Positions 1-12,540 of a DNA stretch of 64,000 nt are shown piece by piece. The notes under the pieces are model-generated. The model was not told the DNA's origin. It searched no databases and saw nothing but the letters and a program-made list of their open reading frames with translations. The translations under genes and the position numbers were made by a program. How positions within the stretch are numbered: position 1 is the first letter of the stretch; each line of letters starts with the position of its first letter. The DNA comes from Cannabis sativa (lineage: Eukaryota > Streptophyta > Magnoliopsida > Rosales > Cannabaceae), in the NCBI RefSeq assembly GCF_029168945.1, contig NC_083609.1, forward strand, positions 20,643,501 through 20,707,500, given 5' to 3'.

Positions 1-421
1 AATTCTTTTTTTCAATTTTACTTTAATAATAGATAAGGTTGGAAACTAAGGTTTTCAATGAATAATTGAATTTTTGTTATAATGAATAAATGAGTGATTC
101 AATTATGCATAATAGAGGAAAGTTTGAGATTGTACTTTTGTTCCTAACAATATTTCATACATCAATAATAACTACCAACCATAAACTCAAATATAATAAC
201 TAGCAACCATAAGTACTAAACACTATAATTTGTTCTCATCCATGTCCTCACTCATATACTAAAAAGAACAATGTACTTTCTAATCATCAAGATCAACTAC
301 GTAAGGCTCCTGCAAAAAAATAAAAACAGAAAAAAGTATTAATAATAAAAATAAATAATTTATTTGATAAATTACAAAAACTTAACTAATTACCATTGTT
401 GGATCAACATCATTATCTTCA

Positions 422-2449
422 TCATTCGCTGTTGCTGTTAAAAAAAATAAAATAAAAATTAATTCTAATTAATAAATGAAAAAATGTATATAAATATATA
501 TTTACAATTGTTAAATAATATCTACCTTTTTTGTCAGTCTTCAACCAATTTTGTGTACATACTAATGCTTCTAATGTAGAAGGATGAAGTCTCGATCGAT
601 GTGAACTCACGTGCCTACCACCAGTACTGAATGTAGATTCCGAAGCAACAGTGCTAACAGGCACAGCAAATACATCCTTGGCAATCATACTCAACAAAGG
701 GTATTTGAGGCCCGTCACCTTCCAATAGTTGCATATATCAAATGACTCTTCAGTCCTAGGTATCAAGTTCTCCTCTAAATATAAATCCAGTTCAGACTTC
801 ATATTCTCTACTCAATAGGAAGCTCTAACAAATCTGTCAAAGTTAGAAAGGGCATCCAATCGGCGTGTTGAAGACGATGTTGATACATTTTCTTCTTGAA
901 CCCTTCTTTCTCTCAAATGAGGAAACTTAGACCCGTACTCCTCTAGTAGCTCGCAACAAAGCTCACGAACCTTCGCAATTTCAGTTACATATTGCTCATC
1001 TCCATAAATTACAGGGAAATAATATTTGAACAACATGAACTTGTACCTCGGGTCTAAAACAACCGCCACACACATAAGCCCGTGAATCTCTCGCCAATAT
1101 TTCTGAAACTTGGACATCATTTGAGTTGCCATGTCCTTAATAAAAGGCACCTCTGATAACATCCATGATTCAATGTTTGTCTTAATTTCACATATTTTTG
1201 GAAAAAAAATATTGGCGGTAGGGTACTTTGTTCCAGAAATTAATTCGGTTACTTCATGAAACAACTCTAACTTAGCACACAATTGTTGAGCATTTTGCCA
1301 ATCAATTTCTGAAGGGGCACACCTCAAACGCAACTCCCGCAGCCTTGCACGTTCAAATACTGTCTTGTAGGATAAAGCTGTGCTAAGCATTAGAAAAGTT
1401 GAATTCCACCTCGTTACACAATCAAGTGATATTTTTTTGGTGTATGGTACTCCAAGTTGACGAGCAGTGTCTTCAAATTTTTCTTGTCTTTTTGGTGTGC
1501 CCGACCAATAAGCAACACTGTCTCGAATTTTGTCAACACTATCACCAATGACAGATAAACCTTCTTTGACAATTAGATTTAAAATATGTGCACAACAACG
1601 CACATGTAGCAGCTTTCCCTTCAAAATAAAACTGTCAGGCTCAAATTGTCCTTTCAAAAGATCAATCATGGAATCATTGGCAGTATAGTTATCGAGAGTC
1701 ACTGTATTGATCTTGTCTTCTATTTTCCAATCATTAAGACAAGATCTTAGGGCCTCAAGTAGTGCTGGAGCATCGTGAGGACACGGAACATACTTAAAAC
1801 TCAATATCTGACTGTGTAAGTTGCAAGAATCATCAATAAAATGAGCTGTTACAGCCATATATCCCCTCTTCTGATGATTTGCAGTCCACATGTCACTGGT
1901 TATTGCTATTCTGCTCCTACTTTTTTCCAAATTTTGTCTGCACTTTTCTTTCTCAGTTTTATACATTTTCATAATGTCTGACCTAATTCTATTCCTTGAC
2001 ACCATTTGAAACATGGGACATAAAGTGCTTGAATATTCTATAAACCCGCTATGCTCAACCATAGACAAGGGATATTCGTGCTTAATGATCATTTGAGCCA
2101 ATTTGATCCTTGCTAAATCAGGATCAAAATTAAAAGAAACTGAAGGGCTTGCAGTTGCACTAGGATTGGCGGCAAGTTGGGCCTTTCTTACAGGACATGT
2201 TTTCACGTGAGAATTTAAATGCCTAGTCCCACTAGAACTTTCTCCCACCAGCTTACGCTCGCAATACTTGCAAACTGCTTTAATTTTTCCATCAATTTTT
2301 TCCCGTGTGAAATGATCCCATGCACGAGAAGTTCTTTTTCTCTGATTCTGAGTTTCATCTACTGTATTGCTAACAGATTGTACTTCATTTGTAGTTGATG
2401 GCACAAAATCAACATCATCCTCAAAATTAGAATCGATTTGACCAGACAT
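422..2449 (-). pseudogene. hAT transposase, RICESLEEPER/DAYSLEEPER-like, one in-frame stop
   Basis: This encodes the cut-and-paste transposase of the hAT element. The first 545 codons (2449-812) carry a BED zinc finger near residues 40-90 (CKYC and a downstream HLNSH pair) followed by the RNase H-fold core with motifs such as TSDMWTANHQ and VTLDNYTAN. After a TGA at about 812-814 the same frame continues through 802-422 with the hAT C-terminal dimerisation domain (YPLLSMIAKDVFAVP, STVASESTFSTGGR). Together the frame is about 675 codons, normal for this family, with no frameshift. The single nonsense codon would remove the dimerisation domain, so the copy is probably inactive unless the stop is read through or is a sequence error. 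The start is the first Met before the acidic N-terminus, just after a candidate splice acceptor at 2460-2463. Confidence 0.85.
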
Positions 2450-2459
2450 TCTATTTAAC

Positions 2460-3960
2460 CTACATTAACACCATATTCTCATATCTATCAATTAATCCAT
2501 GCAATTGCTTTAAAAATATGATAAACATATCTACGAAAAATCGGGCAGCATTTTCCCTATTTTATTAACCTAGCCATCTGTCAATTTTAACTATAAATAA
2601 TCAGATAACACACAATTTATCATCCTTATATCACCGCAGCACATAAATTTTGCAGAACCTACTTCACTATGGATGAATATATAAGATATTCAAACTCTTC
2701 TATAAATTATATGTAATATAATAAAGTAATTATATAAAAAATATATATATATATACCTCCGATGAATCGAGATTGAAATTCCCATTGACTCAAATTCTTT
2801 TCAAACACTTGCAAAACGCCAAAGCCTATAAAAAAAATATAAAACAGAGCAAAATCAAATGGAGCCAATAATTCATGTTTGAACACTTATACTGAATTGA
2901 ACCCCAAATGCATATAAACTGCCAAAGCACAACTAATACAAACTCTCAACTCAATTTGAACAACCCATTAATCTTCATTAAATACCAACACAATCTTTAA
3001 TAACACAAGAAATTTCCAATCATATCCTAATCTCTCACAGCATATACTAAAGATTATTTGATGTAATTAACCGTAATATAAACAACAAAATATTATAAAA
3101 AAAATACTAATTTTAAATACCCAAATCAACATTATCCACACATTTCTCAACTAGTTTCTCAGCAACTAAACAGCAGAAAATAAATCCAAAGTACAGAAAA
3201 ATAATTATAACCCAAATAATAAACTTACAAATCAATAATTCCCATTCAGTTTCATCAAACAGAAGACTAAAGATTTTTAAGCATAAAATGGAGAATTAAG
3301 ACTGATAATTAAGCTTGAACAGCAATTACCTATCAAGAAATCCTTCGAATCAGTCCTTTTTCAACACCGAGGATAGGTATCCAGTGGATCCGATCACATA
3401 TTATAAAATTGCATCACAACCACACACAACCCAAAAGAAAAATAAAGCTAAATCAATTGAAAAGTGATAAACTTGAAAAGACAATAAAAACAAAGGTTTA
3501 AACCTTTTTTTAAAAGAAAAATGAAATGGGACCTGAGAAAACGATCAACCATGAAAGAAAAAAATTGTACGGTATATAATATATATACACAGTATACGCA
3601 AATGAATTAGTGATAATTTCATCAAAACAATGATTTAGTCCACATAAATATTTTTCTTTTCTTTATTAAAGAGAAGCTCTTAGTTAATATTTATCGATAA
3701 AAAGAAGAAATTAAAAAAAAATGTGTTATGTTAACATTAATGTATATATCAGCAAAATTTGTCGGTGACTAGTTATGAATTTTGGCTTCTTCTACTTGAT
3801 AAATAGAAGGAACTTACCCAGAATAAGAGAAGGCCGATCGAGAAAAGAGCTGGGCAGCCAGCAGCCTGAGCTCTATCGTCGTCGGAGAGAGAGAGGAAAC
3901 GAGAGAGAAGTCCAGAAGTCCAGATCTGAACAGTGAGAAGAAATTAGAATTTGGGATTTT
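2460..3960 (-). other. Candidate multi-exon 5' leader of the hAT transposase
   Basis: On the minus strand, short GC-richer segments at about 3826-3960, 3335-3400 and 2753-2830 each end in a donor-like GT (GTAAGTTCC, GTAATTG, GTATATA) and are separated by AT-rich intron-like DNA. A TGTAG acceptor at 2460-2463 lies directly before the transposase start. No long frame runs through these segments, so they would be 5' UTR exons. This is read from splice-like signals only; a transcript would be needed to confirm it. Confidence 0.45.
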
Positions 3961-3989
3961 TTTTAGGGATTTAGGTTTTTTTTTTAATA

Positions 3990-4152
3990 TTTGAAACCGG
4001 GCCTGGCCGGGCTCGACCCGAAATAATTAGTTCTGGGTCGGGCCGGGCCGGGCCATAAGCCCGATAAGAGCCCGAATAATTCAGGCCACAGTCGGCCCCT
4101 CATGCCGGGGGCCCGGCCCGGCCCGCGAAAATGGCCCAGATTGACATTCCTA
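3990..4152. repeat. hAT terminal and subterminal GC-rich repeats
   Basis: The segment is densely packed with GGGCC/GGCCC motifs, including tandem CGGGCCGGGCC, in otherwise AT-rich DNA and ends with the candidate terminal inverted repeat at 4152. Such subterminal motifs are normally the transposase-binding sites of Ac-like elements. The exact outer base is uncertain by a few nucleotides. Confidence 0.7.
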
Positions 4153-4380
4153 CTTTGACATGTACAATCCCACCCAAGCTCAAGTTTACTCCTGTTCAGC
4201 CTTCGCCTTTCCTTTACCTACACATGGAAGCAGAACTGTGAGTCGACAGACTCAGTAAGAAATGCATATAACATATCATATAATTTCCGACCTGTAATAT
4301 CTAAAATTAATTTTGAAAATCAAATTAATTTATTTCTGATAATTAGATTTGAAATTTGAAAAACAAAAATCAATATACAA
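4153..4380. repeat. Tekay-like Ty3/gypsy LTR fragment
   Basis: The stretch GACATGTACAAT, the CTTTACCTACACATG block and CTGTGAGTCGACAGACTCAG followed by TAAGAA match the same blocks in the same order at about 54031-54130 and 61220-61320 inside the Tekay LTRs of this window. It is a diverged LTR relic; its ends are lost to the hAT element on the left and to the copia leader on the right. Confidence 0.75.
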
Positions 4381-4842
4381 AACTACACAAAAAATCGAAA
4401 GTTAATTCCATGAAATAGCTTGGAAAATCGAAAAAAATGAAAAAAAAAATGATGAACATTACGGATGCATAGCATACCAATCCGCGCGCGCATCTGGGGT
4501 GCTGACCGAGCTCTCACGGCGCAGGGAGGCTGCATGCAGCCATTCCGCGTGCGTGGGAAGGTGCTCATCATCCAGATTTTTCCAATTTTCAAAAATTCAT
4601 AACTAATTCAAATTCAATCAAAATCGTGTTCTGTAAAAAAGTAAATTGCTTAGAATTTTCCAAACTATCCAATAAAAATAATTACAGAAACAGAAAAGTA
4701 ACTATTTTCCCAGAATTCACAAACAACAATCAAACATCAATATGACACACAAAGCAACATGATACCATCCAAATCACAAACAAATCGTTTTAAGTCCAAA
4801 TTTCTTGCAAGCAAATTAATTTACCATGGCTCTGGTGCAAGT
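4381..4842 (-). other. Copia leader with primer-binding site (minus orientation)
   Basis: Directly left of the LTR at 4843 the minus strand reads a sequence resembling the initiator-Met-tRNA primer site of copia elements (CCAGAGCCATGGTAAATT, 4818-4836), followed by an AT-rich leader. A GC-rich patch at 4481-4560 contains CGCGCGCG, GCATGCAGCC and CCGCGTGCG. The leader then stops at a Tekay-like fragment, so gag, pol and the 3' LTR of this copia copy are missing. Confidence 0.6.
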
Positions 4843-5168
4843 TGTTGGAATTATTTTACTAGGATCTTAGATCTACTCACAAGTATGTTGATTTAACAAC
4901 CTAAATATGAACTTCTAAAATGATGGAAAATTAAACACATAAAAGTAAGAGAAATCTTACATTGGGTGCAGCGGAATATATGTCTCCTCCCACTCAAATC
5001 TCTAACCCTTGATTCCTTTCTATCGTAGAGTATAATAATGATCTGAGCCCGAATGTCCTTCTTTTGTTGAATCTGAATTCTACATAGCCTTCCTCACTAT
5101 GATTGAGGTATTACTTGATGTGTGTGGGCACTATTCTATCACTTAGAGGATTTCGAAAAACAGAGAAG

Positions 5169-5212
<44 letters not shown>

Positions 5213-6732
5213 GGCTTGAGCAAGGTTTTTGTGTGAGAGAAAATTCTGTCAAAGTGTTACAAAAACTAGAGCCTTTACCTTCTATTTATAGAAGACCACC
5301 TAGGGCTATGGTTGAATTACTTGGCATTAAGAAATTGAAAAACTCAATGGGAAAAGGGAAGCAAAGTGGCCAGCCTAGGCATTGTGGAAACAAGGCTTTC
5401 CACTTTTCCAACATTCCTTTTCCTACATTGCTAGTTTCCTATTTTGTCAAAAACTGCCAATTCTTTTATTCAACCACATAAATGTCAAATCTAATTATTT
5501 AATAATTAAAATTAATTATCAAATAACATATTGTCATTTATTTATTAATAATAAAACTAATTAAAGTTTCCTAATTAATAAATATACCCTTCAAATTCTC
5601 TATTTACTGTTTTGCCCTTAATAAGTGATAATTTCTCAAATAGACACAGTCTAACTTGAGAATTATAATTGATTAATTAAAATCAATTAAATGAGTCTTA
5701 CAAGTAATATTGTCTCAACTAGTGGGGGACCATGGGTCTATATATCCAAGCTTCCAATAAGCAGATCAAGAATTTACTACTTAAATTCACTGACTTATTA
5801 ATTCTTCGTTGATTCCACGCATAGAACTTAGAATTGCACTCTCAGTTATATAGAATGCTCTATATGTTCCACCATGTAGACACATCATTAGTTATCCATT
5901 GTTATAATCCTAATTTGATCAATGATCCTTTATATGGATGATTTACATTGTAAAGGGACTTAATTACCGTAGCACCCTACAATGTATTTTATCCTTAAAA
6001 TACTTAACCCTGTATAAATGATATTTTAGCTGAGTGAAATGAGTACTCCACCATTTATCTTCATTTGGTTAAGCTCCAAGGAAATCATCCTTTGTTTACT
6101 ATTCGCCAGATAGAAGCTATAGATTCCATATTTATGTTAGCGCTCCCACTCAATTGCACTACTGTGTTCCCAAAATGTACGTACCACCCTGACCCATAAG
6201 TAGGCTTAACTAACAAATCAAAGAACACGAATAATATTCTTGAGATTGAACCTAACCATATCAGGATTTAGATCATTTGATCTAGGATCAACTTAGTGAT
6301 ATTGAGTTGAATAGATATTACGGTAAGTTTTATAAATCTATTTCAAAGTTCAATATCGGTCCATTCCAATGCATACTCCATGTATCCATCCCGAGCTTTA
6401 CTTTGACCAATGTTCTGGAAAGAACATAGCATTTCTCCAAATGCAAGTAAACTCTGTTGTAGATTGTCAGATCAGGAAACCCAGTGTTCTGATAAATCTA
6501 GGAATCCTTTATTCACATAGTCACGTTTACTTTCCACTGTGTTGACAACACAATAAACATGATCAAGTATGTGAAAAGGGTTTGAATGAATTTATAAATC
6601 AAATAGACAAACAATTGATAAGGTGAACCAAAACGTACACAAATGAATGAAAAATACTTCTGTTACTTTATTGATATTGAATAATCTGGATTACATTGAA
6701 ATGGGGTTTTATTTAGGGCATAAAACCCAACA
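4843..6732 (-). repeat. Ty1/copia 5' LTR (copia B, minus orientation)
   Basis: The block is bounded by TG and CA: plus strand TGTTGGAATT at 4843 and ATAAAACCCAACA ending at 6732, so the minus strand starts TGTTGGGTTTTATGCCC, a typical plant copia LTR head. It is related along its length to the LTRs of copia A at 7392-9246. The primer site lies on its lower-coordinate side, which makes it the 5' LTR of a minus-strand element. Five bases on each side (CAAGT and AAGAG) do not match, so it is not a simple solo LTR. It contains a minus-strand TATAAATA at 5283-5290 and a (GA)19 run at 5171-5208. Confidence 0.75.
5171..5208. repeat. (GA)n microsatellite
   Basis: A 38-bp uninterrupted AG dinucleotide run inside the copia B LTR. 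The homologous place in copia A has only short GAGAGA runs, so it expanded here. Confidence 0.95.
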
Positions 6733-7391
6733 AAGAGAGGGTTATCTGCACGGTCAAGGCCCTATGCCGGACTGGGTGTAATCTTGCCCTTGCATCCATA
6801 CTTTAAGAATATTTCAAATTACTACAAAATTTCTCGATCTAATTTACTCCGAAAGGCATCAAATATTTGGTTGCATTGTTTGTGATGTACGCCAAACACA
6901 GATGGGGTTAGGCTTCTACCCACGAGACCAACTAGCTTTTTGACTTGAAGTCATGCTTGAAATAGAATAGGTTGGGGTACTTTTACTTTTCTCAGAATGA
7001 ACATCAATGGCTGAGCAGTACCATACACAAGAAGGTTTTGAAGATCAGTGACTTCCTTGAAGACTATTACTTTGTTAAAGACATGGATGCCGACCACCTT
7101 TCTTTCCAGCAGATCCCCTCCTACTATCGTCCTCCTTTTACCTTGGGATAAAGGTCAAGAACCCAAGTGATTCATCGATTGTTAGAATTTGTTTGGAACA
7201 TTTCCCTTCTAGCTACCATTGCAAATTTTCTCATGTACCATCTTTACCCATCTAAAGAGGCACAAGACTCTAATTAGGTCGTTAAGGAGGTTTCCACCAA
7301 GCAACAGGTGCGAAAGGAGAAGACGATGCTCAGCAGGCATCAAAAGCCACCTGAACAATCTATCCAAATCAGAGATGATCAAAATGGCTTC
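6733..7391 (+). pseudogene. N-terminal part of degenerate gypsy-type transposon ORF (Transposase_28-like)
   Basis: Plus-strand reading with several stops and frame changes gives LPLHPYFKNISNYYKISRSN, then a patch with STIHKKVLKISDFLEDYYFV. These resemble the LPLHPFF...L.YY...PSQL start and the later WK..FFFV block of the 'putative gypsy type transposon' family (Pfam Transposase_28). That domain occurs in extra ORFs of Tat-type Ty3/gypsy elements, in antisense to gag-pol in some of them. The frame is cut at 7391 by the copia A insertion and continues at 27579 after the target duplication GCTTC. The N-terminus is lost at the copia B LTR. Confidence 0.55.
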
Positions 7392-9246
7392 TGTTGGAAT
7401 ATGTTTTACCAAGATCCAGATTTACTAACAAGTATGTTTCATTAACATCCTAATATGAATTTCTAAAACAATGAAATTAAACACATATAAAGTTTCAGAA
7501 AAACTTACATTGGGTGCAGCGGAATATAATGTCTCCTTCCGCTCAGATCTCTAACCCTTGTATCCTGTCGGTCGCAGAGTATCACCAAGATCTAAGCCCG
7601 AATGTCCTTCTCTTGATTTTGGATTCTTCACAATCTTCCACACTATGATTGAGATACCACTTGATGTGTGTGGGCACTCACTCTATCACTCAAGGGTTTC
7701 GGTTTAGAAGAGAGGAAGAGAGAGAGAGAAGGTGGCAGCTAGGGTATAGGAAGAAAGCTTTGAGTTTTTCTCTGAAGGAATGAGATGCATCATCTTTTTC
7801 CTGAAGCCACCACTACCTATTTATAGTAAACCACCTAGGGTTAGGTTAGATTTATTTGGCATTAAAATAATAATAAATAATAAATGGTAAATTGCACTAT
7901 AAGTGGCCCGCCATGTATGGATAATGGGCCCCACTTTGCAATTTTGCCATTTTGTCATTTTTCCATCTCATTTTCTCAAAAATGCCAATGTTCCAATTTA
8001 ACAACTTAAATGCCAATTCTAATTATTTAATAACTAAAAATTAATTATTAAATAATATTGTCATTTAATATATTTAATAATTAGACTAATCAAAGTCTCT
8101 TAATCAACAAATAAACCCTAGAAACTCATTCTTCACAATTTAGCCCTTGCTTAGTGAAAATTCATAAACTAGACATAGTCTAATTTTAGGATTATAATTA
8201 ATTAATTAAAATCAATTATTTGAGTCTTACAAGCAGTATGGTCTCAACTAGTATGGGGACCATGGGCCTATACAACTGAGCTTTCAATAAGCCGAACTAG
8301 AATTGACCGAGTAAATTCCTTAACTTATTAATTCCTTGTTGCATCAACTCATAGAACTTGGAATTGCACTCTCAGTCATATAGAACACTCTATATGTTCC
8401 ACCATATAGATACGCTATCAACATTTAACCATCGTTATAATCTCAATAATCAAAGATCCTTTGTAGATGATTTACACCGAGTAGAAATAAGTTTATCGTT
8501 TCACTCCTCAATGTATTTTATCCTTAAAACACTTAGCTTCCTGTAAATGATATTTCAGTGAACTAAAATATAATCACTGAAACAAGAGCTCTTCCATTTA
8601 CCTGTATTAAGCCAAGCTCGAAGGAAATCATCGTTTCACTTCTAAATACCTACAAAAGCTATAGATTACATATCTATGTTTAGCGCTCCCACTCAATCAT
8701 ACTACCATGTTCCCAAAATGTACGTATCACCCTGACTAGAAAGTAGGTTTAACTAACAAATCAAAGAACAAGAATAGCACTCCTGAGATTGAACCTAAGC
8801 ATGTCAGGATTAAGATCTTTTAATCTAAGATCAACTAGTGATATTGACTTAGAAAGATACAACGGTAAGATTATATTATCTTTACCAAGATCAATATCGG
8901 TCCAATCCAATGTATACTCCATACATTCGAAACTAGCATACTTTGCCAATGTTCTAGAAAGAACATAACACTTATGCAAAGTGTAAGTACACTTCATCGC
9001 TGATTATCACATCAGTGTAAATCCAATGCATTGATGAAACATGGACTTTGTCTTTTGAAGCATATAATCACAATCACATTCCACTGTGTTGACATCACTG
9101 TAATTGTAAATGACTATATGATCAGGACTTAACAGATTTTGTAAAACATGAAAACAACATATAAACATAAATGACTTCTAATCTTTTATTGATAACAAAT
9201 CTGATTAGATTGAAATGGGTTTTATTTAGGGCATAAAATCCCAAAA
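7392..9246 (-). repeat. Copia A 3' LTR
   Basis: This is the LTR next to the polypurine tract. It aligns with 13697-14214 plus 26215-27573 throughout. The minus-strand head has lost the canonical TGTTGGG (it reads CCCAAAA on plus instead of CCCAACA at 9240-9246), a point change relative to the other LTR. TATAAATA lies on the minus strand at 7818-7825. Confidence 0.85.
7818..7825 (-). promoter_or_regulatory. TATA box of the copia A LTR (3' copy)
   Basis: TATAAATA on the minus strand at a conserved place in all LTRs of this family; the equivalents are 14121-14128 in the 5' LTR and 5283-5290 in copia B. Only the 5' LTR copy would drive the element. Confidence 0.55.
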
Positions 9247-11158
9247 AACTCCCACTTGCACTAACATGAAACAAGTTTTGCATTTCAATCAATCTATTGT
9301 CTTGATCTTCAGATCAAGTGTAGTATATTTGACTCATCCCAAATGCCTGGATCTATGTTCATAAAACATTATGCAACATTATTTTCTATATGCATTACTC
9401 ATAAGGGATACTGAATTCCTTACTGCTTATAAAGTGCATCTGAATAAACAGAAAACATATCGCTCATTCTTTTAAAGAATGGAATAGGGATAACACAGTG
9501 TAAAATTTTCTTCAGTTGAATAACTTTCTAGTAATTTCAAATTTACAAATTTATATTCTTTATTGATGGAGCTTGAATTATTATAGATGAGTTTTAACAC
9601 TCTACTAGAACAACTCCTCCACCCTAAGAGTAACCACCATCTCGAATTCTTTATGAGTTGGTGTAGATATAAGGACTTCTAATATATACATCCCTATTAT
9701 CTAACATATAGGTCACTTTCATAAATCTTTCTTGACTTTCCCTTAATGTTCCTTGTTTGATTACATCTCAGATAGCTCCCACTCAACAGTAGGAGTGTGG
9801 TTAAATTCATACATAGAAATACATTTAACCTCTTACTATTATTTTTGAGGGATATCTTGTTGTGACATATTATTTTAGTCTGAAACTGTAACTTCCTTCT
9901 AGACTAGGTCAACAACATAGCAATCTAGTATGAACATTAATGTAAAATACTTGCTTAAGATTAAGTAATTATTAAAGATACTATAAAATTTTATGAGGAT
10001 TAGGAATTTTTGCCCAAGTCATTCGAATAGACTATGCAAGAATTCTACTATCTTATTCTCATAATCCTGATAAGTTATTTCTATCCATATGAATGGTTAG
10101 ATTTACTTTCTCAGTAGTGTTGGAACTATCACAAGTGTCAACCAAATGAAGATGGATTTAGAATTTTAAAATTCTCCCACTCAAATAAGGTACTGTGATA
10201 CAATGTCAAAGAACTTTATTGGTATCAATTTCTATTACAATAGTAAATATTAATTGGAACATAAATTAAGATCAAGAATATATTTTGATAATTTTCTAAT
10301 TCATTATATTACATCCATGTTTAATTAAAATATGTGTGCCATAGAGTATTGTGGTGTATTGAGTATAGTTTAGAGTTCAAAATGAACTACATATTAAAAT
10401 AGTATAGTTCACCCCTAAGTATATAGAGATTATGATCCACGATATCATGGTCCATCCCTAAGTGATATAGAGATCGTGTGGAATTATGAATATAATCCAG
10501 AGTTCAAATAGATATAAAAGATCATTGAACTGCATATTATTCTTAACTTTTTCCTCCCATATCTGATCAAAAGATCTTTCTATCAAAAAAATTCTTAATA
10601 ATTGTTTTAGAATTAACAATTATTCATAAACATAGAATTGAGATTCAAAGTGTTTATGTAGTATTACCTCTTTCCAGAGTTGAATATATTATAGAATTTG
10701 TGTCAATAACAAAACTCATACACATACAAACATTAAAACATATAAATATAATTGGTACTGGTATACACAAGATAAAGTAAATGAAGCTCAATTCATAAAT
10801 GCACTTCTTTCTCAAAATAGAAAACTTTATTATAAAATTCTCCAATATAAAAAGAATTGTCTGCAACAATATAATAAATGGGGAATAAAAACCGAAACTA
10901 ATATTTAAAATTCAAATTGTTCTGAAAATAAAACAATTAATTCAAAAAAAAAAATCGAGCTTCATCTTCATCTTGGACTATCTCCACCCATCTGTCCAAC
11001 CATCCGATTCAACTCGCTAAGATAACATCTGAGTTCAAGCAGCTGGAGCTGAAATAAGAAGAAAAACAAATAAACATGGTTAGTAGGTCCAGAACTAATA
11101 ACCCAAGGGGTTTATAATTCTCTAAAACACATGAGTTTATAGCATAGAAAAAAATACC
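9247..11158 (-). other. Copia A region downstream of gag: polypurine tract and non-coding DNA
   Basis: Next to the 3' LTR the minus strand reads GCAAGTGGGAGTTT, the polypurine tract. From there to the gag stop at 11159 there are 1.9 kb of AT-rich DNA in which no RT (YVDD-like), integrase or protease motif is seen in any frame. At about 10400-10480 two diverged copies of a 50-60 bp unit containing CCTAAGT...ATATAGAGAT occur. This is where pol should be. Confidence 0.7.
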
Positions 11159-12010
11159 TTATTTCTTTGCTAGAAACTTAGGGCATTGGGGTTTCCAGTG
11201 GCCCTTTTCATTGCAATAGAAGAATTTTCCTTTTGGTTTATCACCAGTAGTAGCACTCTTTTTCTTTTTAACTGTTTTCACAGCTTGAACATGCTTCTTG
11301 CTATTATTCCACTTCTTCTTGTTATTGGGTTTGAAAGTAGAGGGAAAGTTTGCCTCAGCCTTAGCCGCTCCATTAGCATTCCCAGAATTATGAGCTTTAG
11401 ATCCCTTTTTCTGTGTTCCTCCAATCAAATCTTCAAATGTGTGAAGGTCGTTAACTAACTCGTGATACTCTTGTTCCTTCTTATTCATGACATAATTTGA
11501 AGTGTAAGGGAGAAAGGCTGGAGTCAGACTGTTCAAGATTAGACTTACTTGAGTTGTCTAATACATAACAGCTCCATGATTCAGAGCTTCCTGGAAATAA
11601 CTTGCCATTTGGAGAAGGTGATCACGCACGTTCTGATGAGGATTCATCCGTGCATTGATAAAATTCCTTGTCGCTTCAAAGCGAGATTGGATTGATGCCA
11701 TCCCGAATAGTTCAGTTAACTGGTTCATGATTTCTGCAGCCGTGTCAGTCTTTGCAAACCTTGTTTTTAAGGAGTCAACCATGCTAGAAAGCATGAAGTA
11801 TCAAGCTTTGTTGTTGGCATTCTGCCAACGCTCGTACTTCTCCTTTACTGCTTTGGTTGCATTATCACCCAGCTACTCAGGAGACGGTTCAGTTAACACA
11901 AACAAGGCATTTTCACCAATGAAAGCAATGTTAATGTTCTCTCTCCATTTGGGAAAGTTAGATCCATTCAGCTTATTATTAGTCAACAGTGACACCATGG
12001 GCTTGGTCAT
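11159..12010 (-). pseudogene. Copia gag polyprotein with three in-frame stops
   Basis: The frame runs 284 codons from an ATG at 12010 without any frameshift but has three nonsense codons: a TAG near 11870, a TGA near 11800 and a TAG at 11558-11560. Early residues read KLNGSNFPKWRENI, the usual N-terminus of plant copia gag (UBN2-type). The middle carries the helical gag region (ELFGMASIQSRFEATRNF). The C-terminus has a lysine-rich tract and a zinc knuckle (YCNEKGHWKPQC) in which the expected first Cys is Phe, so CX2CX4HX4C is incomplete. Gag would form the virus-like particle and bind RNA. With the stops this copy cannot supply full-length gag. It starts directly after the leader and is followed by no pol. 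Confidence 0.8.
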
Positions 12011-12540
12011 TGTTATGTTGGATACTAAAAATAACATTTAATATAAATCAATTAAGGTTCAACACAAAATCTCATTCAGAAATTATTAGCACATAGCAAG
12101 TAGGAATGACAAGCGAATATACTAAAACATACAATCCTAAATAATTTCTAAGGTTTTCAACAAACTGATATCAGTGTCCCGTTTAGGCGAGAGTCAAAGC
12201 TACCATCCATTGAATAAAGTTGTCAGCTCATCTAAAATGATAAATATTCTAGCAACATTTTATTTGATCAAGATGAGAATCCAGCGTTGTCCCGTTTAGG
12301 CGAGAGTTAAGGCTATTCTATCTTATGAGCTTCTACCATTATTTCATACTTTTGTAAGCCTTACTAATAGTCGCCACCATTAGGGTGATCCATACGAAAA
12401 AAAAAACACTTACAAATTGTACTTATCTTTTGAGATTCTACGACGTTAAATTGCTAATGAACGTTCCGCTATTAGGGAGGATTATTCACTAAAACAAGAA
12501 CTATGTAGAACCAACAATGGAGATCGAATATCCTAATAAT
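12011..12540 (-). other. Copia A untranslated leader with a direct repeat
   Basis: Between gag and the AT-rich tract the motif GTCCCGTTTAGGCGAGAGT occurs twice, near 12177 and 12290, each followed by a diverged AAAGCTA/AAGGCTA block. Leader repeats of this kind can be packaging or dimerisation signals, but nothing here shows a function. Confidence 0.5.

Larger units (their letters stand above)
1..4152 (-). mobile_element. hAT (Ac-like) DNA transposon, left end outside window
   Basis: The block holds a BED-finger hAT transposase on the minus strand, a multi-exon leader upstream of it, and a GC-rich subterminal region ending in a candidate terminal inverted repeat that reads TAGGAATGTCAATCTGG from 4152 inward. 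GGGCC-rich subterminal repeats next to such a terminus are usual for Ac-like hAT elements. The opposite terminus is not seen: positions 1-400 are plain AT-rich DNA after the transposase stop, so the element runs off the window or is truncated. The 8-bp target duplication therefore cannot be tested. The right flank is a Tekay-like LTR fragment, so the element landed in or next to an older retrotransposon. Confidence 0.8.

Noticed and set aside
4843..6732. Solo LTR interpretation of copia B
   Set aside because: Flanking pentamers differ and a primer site with leader lies on its lower-coordinate side, so it is a truncated element's 5' LTR.
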